In this document: piece by piece, positions 54,383-64,000 of the stretch
Layout: every line of letters begins with the position of its first letter
How positions within the stretch are numbered: the first letter of the stretch is position 1
From: Deinococcus sp. QL22
GTDB taxonomy: Bacteria; Deinococcota; Deinococci; Deinococcales; Deinococcaceae
Reading direction: 5' to 3'
DNA length: 64,000 bases
NCBI RefSeq assembly: GCF_023370075.1
Contig: NZ_CP097149.1
Location: 2,664,001 to 2,728,000 of the forward strand
Program-made: the position numbers and the translations under genes
The notes under the pieces: generated by a model
Seen by the model: the letters and a program-made list of their open reading frames with translations, nothing else
Told to the model about the DNA's origin: nothing
Databases searched by the model: none

Positions 54383-54586
54383 GCATTCGGGTTGGGCTTG
54401 GTCTCATTGAATTCTGCATCATTTGGAAACAGAATCAGCGTGAATGCTGTCTGGGAGGCTCTTATTCTGGGCTGGCGTAGAAAACCACGCGGGACAGTCG
54501 GAATTGTAGGCTGATGTTCATTTTGCAGGCCAGATTACGATGATTGCTAGGCGGTCAGTTCATCCTGCATGTACAGGAGAACTACC

Positions 54587-54793
54587 ATGAATGACACCTC
54601 TAAATCTTTAGTTAGCCGTTGCGACGCCACTTCTTGCCGCTATAACGAAGATATGCAGTGCCACGCCGGACAGATTGAAGTTCAGATGGTGATGGGCGAG
54701 ATGGGCGCACAGATGGCCCACTGCATGACCTTCGCGCCCGAAGATGGGGCCGATATGACGCAGGGCATGCAGGCCAATCCCGGTCACGACTGA
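54587..54793 (+). CDS. DUF1540-domain protein
   Basis: A 68-residue protein with the four-Cys pattern of DUF1540: RCDATSCRYNEDMQCHAGQIEVQ and later HCMTF. Cys spacing C-x4-C-x6-C suggests a metal or cluster site. Members are small and of unknown function. The ATG at 54587 is preceded by CAGGAGA. It is a single gene with a terminator directly after it. Confidence 0.88.
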   Translation: MNDTSKSLVSRCDATSCRYNEDMQCHAGQIEVQMVMGEMGAQMAHCMTFAPEDGADMTQGMQANPGHD

Positions 54794-54824
54794 ATTACCA
54801 CGATTCGATAACGCAGAACGCTTC

Positions 54825-54850
54825 AGCCCAGACTCAGGTTTGGGCTTTTT
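54825..54850 (+). terminator. Terminator after the DUF1540 gene
   Basis: AGCCCA and TGGGCT form a short stem around a 10-nt loop, followed by TTTTT. The convergent CDF gene begins its stop region a few bases further on. Confidence 0.75.
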
Positions 54851-54856
54851 GCTGTC

Positions 54857-55780
54857 TCACAGCACCAATACGCCGTGATGCTTGGCTTTGTCCTGCGGCT
54901 CCACATGAATGGTCACGTGTGCGCCTTCCATCTCGGCCCGAATCGCGTCTTCCAAGCGGTCACAGATGGCGTGTGCGTCGCTAACGGTCATATCGCTGGC
55001 GACCACCAGATGAAACTCGACGAAGGTGGTGCGGCCCGCGTGCCGGGTGCGGAGGTCATGGATTTCCAGTGCGCCTTCGGCCTGCTCACTGATGACGGTG
55101 CGAATCCGGCGTTCGGTCATAGGATTCACGCCCGCGTCCATCAGGCCGCCCACGCTTTCGCGCATCAGGTTCCAGCCGCTCCAGAGGATGTTGAGGGCCA
55201 CCAGAATCGCCAGTGCCGGGTCAAGCACGTGCCAGCCCGTGAACTTTGCCAGCAGTACGCCGGTCAGCACGCCGACGCTGGTGATCACATCGCTGAACAC
55301 GTGCCGTCCATCGGCCAGCAGCGCCGGGCTGCGGGCAGAACGTCCGACACGAATGAGGACGCCCGCCCACAGGGCATTGATGATGCTGGCGACCAGATTT
55401 ACACCCAGGCCCAGAAACGGCGCGTCCACCACTTTGGGGCTCGTCAGGTCTGGAATGGCGACCCGCAGGATGCTGACTGCTGCCAGCACGATCAGCACGC
55501 CCTCCGCCACCGCGCTCAGGTATTCAGCTTTGGTGTGCCCATAAGGATGATTGGCATCGGCTGGACGTGCCGCCACCCATAGCGCGAGCAGCGCTCCGCC
55601 CGCTGCGACCACGTTGATGACGCTTTCCAGCGCGTCGGAATACAGCGCCACACTGCCCGTCAGCAAGTAGGCCACGAATTTCAGGCCCAACACCACCAGC
55701 GCCACCACCACGCTGAAGGCCGCGATGCGGATCAGGGACGTGGGGGGCGCGGGCGGCAGAGGAAGTGGGCCAGAGGTCAT
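54857..55780 (-). CDS. Cation diffusion facilitator (CDF) metal transporter
   Basis: A 307-residue CDF-family exporter. Metal-site residues are visible in TM2 (YSDALES, Asp49) and TM5 (DGRHVFSDVITS, His and Asp), with HPYGHTKAEY after TM2. The C-terminal cytoplasmic domain (VEFHLVVASDMTVSDAHAICDRLEDAI) has the usual ferredoxin-like fold with a His-rich end. It exports Zn, Mn or Fe with proton antiport; the motif is closest to Mn/Zn types. The ATG at 55780 is chosen because the open frame upstream overlaps the uvrD start region. TAGCCT lies 7 nt before it. Confidence 0.88.
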   Translation of the reverse strand: MTSGPLPLPPAPPTSLIRIAAFSVVVALVVLGLKFVAYLLTGSVALYSDALESVINVVAAGGALLALWVAARPADANHPYGHTKAEYLSAVAEGVLIVLAAVSILRVAIPDLTSPKVVDAPFLGLGVNLVASIINALWAGVLIRVGRSARSPALLADGRHVFSDVITSVGVLTGVLLAKFTGWHVLDPALAILVALNILWSGWNLMRESVGGLMDAGVNPMTERRIRTVISEQAEGALEIHDLRTRHAGRTTFVEFHLVVASDMTVSDAHAICDRLEDAIRAEMEGAHVTIHVEPQDKAKHHGVLVL

Positions 55781-55889
55781 CGGCTGTAGGCTAACAGGGT
55801 TAGGCGCGGCGAAAACGGTGCCCGGAGCGGGAACACAAGAGGCGATGCCAGAATGGCAGTCATTACGCCCATCACATAACGCGGCCTGA

Positions 55890-55895
55890 TACACT
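55890..55895 (+). promoter_or_regulatory. -10 box of a probable leaderless promoter
   Basis: TACACT, 6 nt before the GTG at 55902 of uvrD. Confidence 0.55.
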
Positions 55896-55901
55896 TGTTC
55901 G

Positions 55902-58172
<2,271 letters not shown>

Positions 58173-58182
58173 GCTTCCGACC

Positions 58183-58683
58183 CTATCCGTCCCAGACCAC
58201 CCAGTGACGGATTTCGCCTGCTGGTACGCGTAGAAGCTCATCTATGTTCAGTGGATACACGAGCCGCGACTCCAGTTCATCAAGCGGAATCCACTCACAG
58301 CGCACATTCACGTTGTCCAGCACCGGAAAGGATTCGGCGGGTAACTCGGCGAGCGCTTCCATGCGGTAGAAAAATCCGATTTCGTGGGCACGGCTATCAG
58401 GTGGGCCGAAGTGGTTTTCCACTATTCCCACCAACTGCATTCCACCTGGCGGCGTGCCCGTTTCCTCGGCCCACTCACGGGCGGCGCAGCTTTCGCTGGT
58501 CTCGCCTGTACCCAGTGCGCCTCCCGGTAAGTACCAGAATCCCAGATTGTCTTCCGTGTTGGCGAGCAGGCAGGCGTCGGGCGTTTGCGCGTTCCGCACG
58601 CACAAAATCGCCACCCGCACGCTGAAGGTCAGGCCGCCCAATGGCAGGCGGATATCCACCGGATCAGGACTGAAGTCGGTCAT
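58183..58683 (-). CDS. NUDIX hydrolase
   Basis: A 166-residue pyrophosphohydrolase. The Nudix box is complete: GGALGTGETSESCAAREWAEETG, with R-E and E-E as metal ligands. Relatives act on nucleoside triphosphates, dinucleoside polyphosphates or NADH; the substrate cannot be named. Its ATG overlaps the stop of the upstream leucine-rich-repeat-variant gene by one base (TAATG), so the two are coupled. Confidence 0.9.
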   Translation of the reverse strand: MTDFSPDPVDIRLPLGGLTFSVRVAILCVRNAQTPDACLLANTEDNLGFWYLPGGALGTGETSESCAAREWAEETGTPPGGMQLVGIVENHFGPPDSRAHEIGFFYRMEALAELPAESFPVLDNVNVRCEWIPLDELESRLVYPLNIDELLRVPAGEIRHWVVWDG

Positions 58684-60080
58684 TAATTGCCGCCTGCATC
58701 CAAGCGCACACTGGGGTCAGGGTCGGCCTGCAACTGGGTACGCAGTTCATCGGGCAGGTCGGCGCGTCCAGCAATCATCATTCGCACCCCTCCATCGGGG
58801 TCGCGGGCCAGCGCAGGCAGCAATGCGGCGGGTAATTGGGCGTGCAGGGCAGCGGCGCGGCGCACTCCCGCGTTGGGGTCGGCGGCCAATCCGGTCAGCA
58901 CATCTGCACCCGGAGCTTCGGCATAGGCCACGGCGCGGCGCACCTCGGCGTTGTCGTCGGCGGCCAGGCGTGCCAGCCGTGTTGCGCCTATGTCGGGCCG
59001 GACAGTCAGCAGGGTGCGAATGCTGGGGTCTGAATCGGTCAGGAGTGTGTTCAGCACGGCATCAGAGAGCCCTTCTGCGCTGGCGATATGCAGCCGGATA
59101 TCCTGCTCAGGCGAACGCAGCAGCGACACAATCGCGGCTTCGGGCAGGTCGTTGCGCTCCAGCAGGGCGCGGCGCACGCCTTCCGACTCATCGTTCGAGA
59201 GGGCCGTCAGGGTCTCCGGCGTGGGGTCTGGGCGGCGGGCGAGGGCGGCCCGCACGTCTGGGTCGGCGTCCAGCGCGGCGCGGCCCAGCCAGGGTGCAGG
59301 CACACGCCAGGCCTGCAATGCGGCGGCCCGCACCAGCGGTTCCTCGTGCGAGGCCAGCCAGGCCCGCACGTTTCCGGGCAAATCCATCCGGCGGGCCAAC
59401 GTTGCCAGCACATCCGGGTCACTGTCGAGCGTCAGGGTCAGCAGACAATCCAGCGGCAAATCCAGCCGCCGCGCCACGCTGGAGCGCACCAGGCCATGCG
59501 GGTCTTTAACCAGTTCGCGCAGGGTATCTGGGGGCAGGTCGGGCCGCACCGCCACTGCTTTTCTGACGTCGTAGTCGTCATCGGCGGCCAGTTGGCGTAC
59601 CAGGGTGGCGGGCAATTCCGGGCGTTTGGCTACGGCTTCACGTACCTGCCAGCCTGCATCGGCCCCCAGCGAGGCGACCCGTTCGGCACTCAGACCCACC
59701 CGCCCGGCCAATGCCGTTCTGACGCCAAAATCCTCGTGCCGGGCCGCGCCGTCCAGTACCCAATTGGAAGCGTCCGGCACGCCCAGCAGCGCAATGACTC
59801 CTTCTGGCGGAAACATGCTGAGAAAACTGGGCCGCGCCAACCGGATCAACGGCAGGCCGGGGTTGTCCAGCACGTCACGTGGAAAGCCTGCAGCCAGCGT
59901 GCCCAGGATTTCGGGCGGCGTGTTGGGATGCCGTGCCACCAAGGCCCGCACCCGCGAATCTGGGTGCGCCGACAGTCCCGATAACGTGTCGGACGTGGCC
60001 CGCGTATGGCCCGCCGCTTCCAGCGCCCCCTCCAGCCCAAGAGCTGTCAGGGAGCGTGGATCAAGTTCAGAAAACGTCAT
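58683..60080 (-). CDS. Leucine-rich-repeat-variant protein
   Basis: About 465 residues made of roughly 18-19 copies of a repeat of about 22-24 residues with the pattern DPDVRAALARRPDLPPETLxALA (for example VRKAVAVRPDLPPDTLREL, VRSSVARRLDLPLDCLLTL and IRTLLTVRPDIGATRLARLA). This is the LRV type, a helical-superhelix repeat expected to bind proteins. No catalytic domain is attached. The ATG at 60080 is favoured over 60089. Co-transcribed with the NUDIX gene downstream. Confidence 0.85.
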   Translation of the reverse strand: MTFSELDPRSLTALGLEGALEAAGHTRATSDTLSGLSAHPDSRVRALVARHPNTPPEILGTLAAGFPRDVLDNPGLPLIRLARPSFLSMFPPEGVIALLGVPDASNWVLDGAARHEDFGVRTALAGRVGLSAERVASLGADAGWQVREAVAKRPELPATLVRQLAADDDYDVRKAVAVRPDLPPDTLRELVKDPHGLVRSSVARRLDLPLDCLLTLTLDSDPDVLATLARRMDLPGNVRAWLASHEEPLVRAAALQAWRVPAPWLGRAALDADPDVRAALARRPDPTPETLTALSNDESEGVRRALLERNDLPEAAIVSLLRSPEQDIRLHIASAEGLSDAVLNTLLTDSDPSIRTLLTVRPDIGATRLARLAADDNAEVRRAVAYAEAPGADVLTGLAADPNAGVRRAAALHAQLPAALLPALARDPDGGVRMMIAGRADLPDELRTQLQADPDPSVRLDAGGN

Positions 60081-60135
60081 GGGCTGCACTATGGCAGATC
60101 GGGGCGGGGGTCACGAGATTCGAGAACGCGTCTAC

Positions 60136-60305
60136 GGGTCGAGGGTCTAAGGGTCTAAGAAGGACAATTGCTTCGCTCATTTTGCCTGCGTTCCCGCTGA
60201 TTCACCGCATCCTCCAGTTGTGAAATCGGAGTACTTCTGGAGCTGAAAGGAGCCGCCAGTGAGGGTACCTGCCCCAGCACCTTAGACCCTAGACCTTTAG
60301 ACCCC
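60136..60305. repeat. TTAGACCCT-type intergenic inverted repeat, long copy
   Basis: Left arm GGGTCGAGGGTCTAAGGGTCTAAGAAGGACAATTGCTTC (60136-60171, here cited in parts) and right arm CCCCAGCACCTTAGACCCT plus CTTTAGACCCC (60272-60305). The spacer is about 100 bp. The right arm is of the CACCTTAGACCC subtype shared with 31322-31350. Confidence 0.75.
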
Positions 60306-60319
60306 TTGACTCCCTTCCC

Positions 60320-61450
<1,131 letters not shown>

Positions 61451-61480
61451 GGTGTTCCCGGCGGATTAGACAAACAGATC

Positions 61481-61528
61481 GTGGATTGTGGATCGTAGAA
61501 CAAGACCAACCCACGATCCACAGTCCAC
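61481..61528. repeat. GTGTGGATCG inverted repeat, copy B
   Basis: GTGGATTGTGGATCGT (61481-61496) and ACGATCCACAGTCCAC (61513-61528) pair with one mismatch around a 16-nt loop. The core GTGGATCGTAG is shared with copy A at 48907. It lies between the MoxR and DUF2201 genes. Confidence 0.7.
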
Positions 61529-61541
61529 CTTCTACCCTCCA

Positions 61542-62570
<1,029 letters not shown>

Positions 62571-62903
62571 GGCAGTGCTCCTTTGGGGTGTGGGATTTAG
62601 GTTGTCGGGTGTGGGCTGTTATTGATGACCAATGCTCACGGGACGGGCGCGGCAACTGAACACGCCGCAGAGTCCGAGCGTAGCGCGTGGGCCGGATTCT
62701 TGCCGGATGGTCAGTGGGCCACAGCGACCCGGTGAACCATTGGGGCCGGGGCGAGGGCGTATTCTGGCTTTCTCTCCTCTCCGTGCAGCACGCACTTCCG
62801 GCCCACCGAATCCAGATAGAAAATCGGGCTGCCGACCCCGTTATACTTTGACTCAGTTCAATATTCCTTTCTCGCTCCCTCGTCCTGCCCGGAGGCCCTG
62901 CCT
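62571..62903. other. 333-bp divergent promoter region
   Basis: It separates the MoxR gene (minus) from the Fe-S membrane protein gene (plus). TATACT at 62842-62847 is a good -10 box for the plus-strand gene (leader about 50 nt). No repeat of the known families is present. Confidence 0.5.

Positions 62904-64000
<1,097 letters not shown>

Overview
The window is high-GC chromosomal DNA that looks like a Deinococcus species. The evidence is the gene set (glycogen enzymes, a PcrA/UvrD helicase with a long tail, an XRE plus HExxH protease pair, many short lipoproteins), the protein-level character, and a recurrent TANACT box 6-8 nt in front of start codons. That last pattern fits the leaderless mRNAs known to be common in this genus. 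About 60 protein genes, one tRNA-Val and several families of short inverted repeats are visible. No insertion-sequence transposase, prophage, CRISPR array, rRNA or replication origin was found.

Layout. 1-3.7 kb: the end of rqcH, an OmpR/histidine kinase pair and a SHOCT protein. 3.8-8.7 kb: a secreted alpha/beta hydrolase, an RluA-type pseudouridine synthase overlapping a flavin reductase, an overlapping MaoC/CitE-like pair and a Tam-like methyltransferase. 8.7-14.5 kb: minus-strand moaB/membrane protein, then truD/exported protein/DUF3293 joined by 4-bp overlaps, then an AlbA_2 regulator. 14.6-20.4 kb: DUF1844/dtd, a LysM-M23 peptidase, a trans-sulfuration enzyme, a DUF99 gene whose start is lost against a repeat element, and a lipoprotein 5'-nucleotidase. 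21.3-31.3 kb: glgP with a CRP-type palindrome upstream, a glycosyltransferase, a thiolase, a ring-cleaving dioxygenase, a low-GC lipoprotein, a kinase with a degenerate receiver and an AcuI-type reductase. 31.4-39.8 kb: subtilisin-like lipoprotein, DUF2227, tRNA-Val, amidase, pheA, DUF4388, and the overlapping threonylcarbamoyl-AMP synthase/scpB pair. 40-46.9 kb: pilC, an AT-rich stretch, a response regulator, an XRE repressor plus ImmA/IrrE-like protease, Hsp20, miaA and glgC. 47-64 kb: a beta-propeller-like protein, the large subunit of a split methylmalonyl-CoA mutase, an acetyltransferase, typA with a hairpin leader, DUF1540, a CDF transporter, uvrD, NUDIX, a leucine-rich-repeat-variant protein, a MoxR ATPase with a metallopeptidase/VWA partner, and the start of a membrane Fe-S oxidoreductase.

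Most of the window is housekeeping: tRNA modification and quality control (truD, dtd, miaA, tsaC-type, RluA, rqcH), glycogen metabolism (glgC, glgP), and fatty-acid or propionate-type CoA chemistry (thiolase, mutase, MaoC, AcuI). The parts most worth a second look are the XRE/HExxH module with its divergent TM/coiled-coil gene, the MoxR-metallopeptidase-VWA pair, several families of intergenic inverted repeats (two elements start exactly at a stop codon), the start-less DUF99 gene, an interleaved (pseudoknot-type) repeat pattern before truD, and the CRP-like site before glgP.
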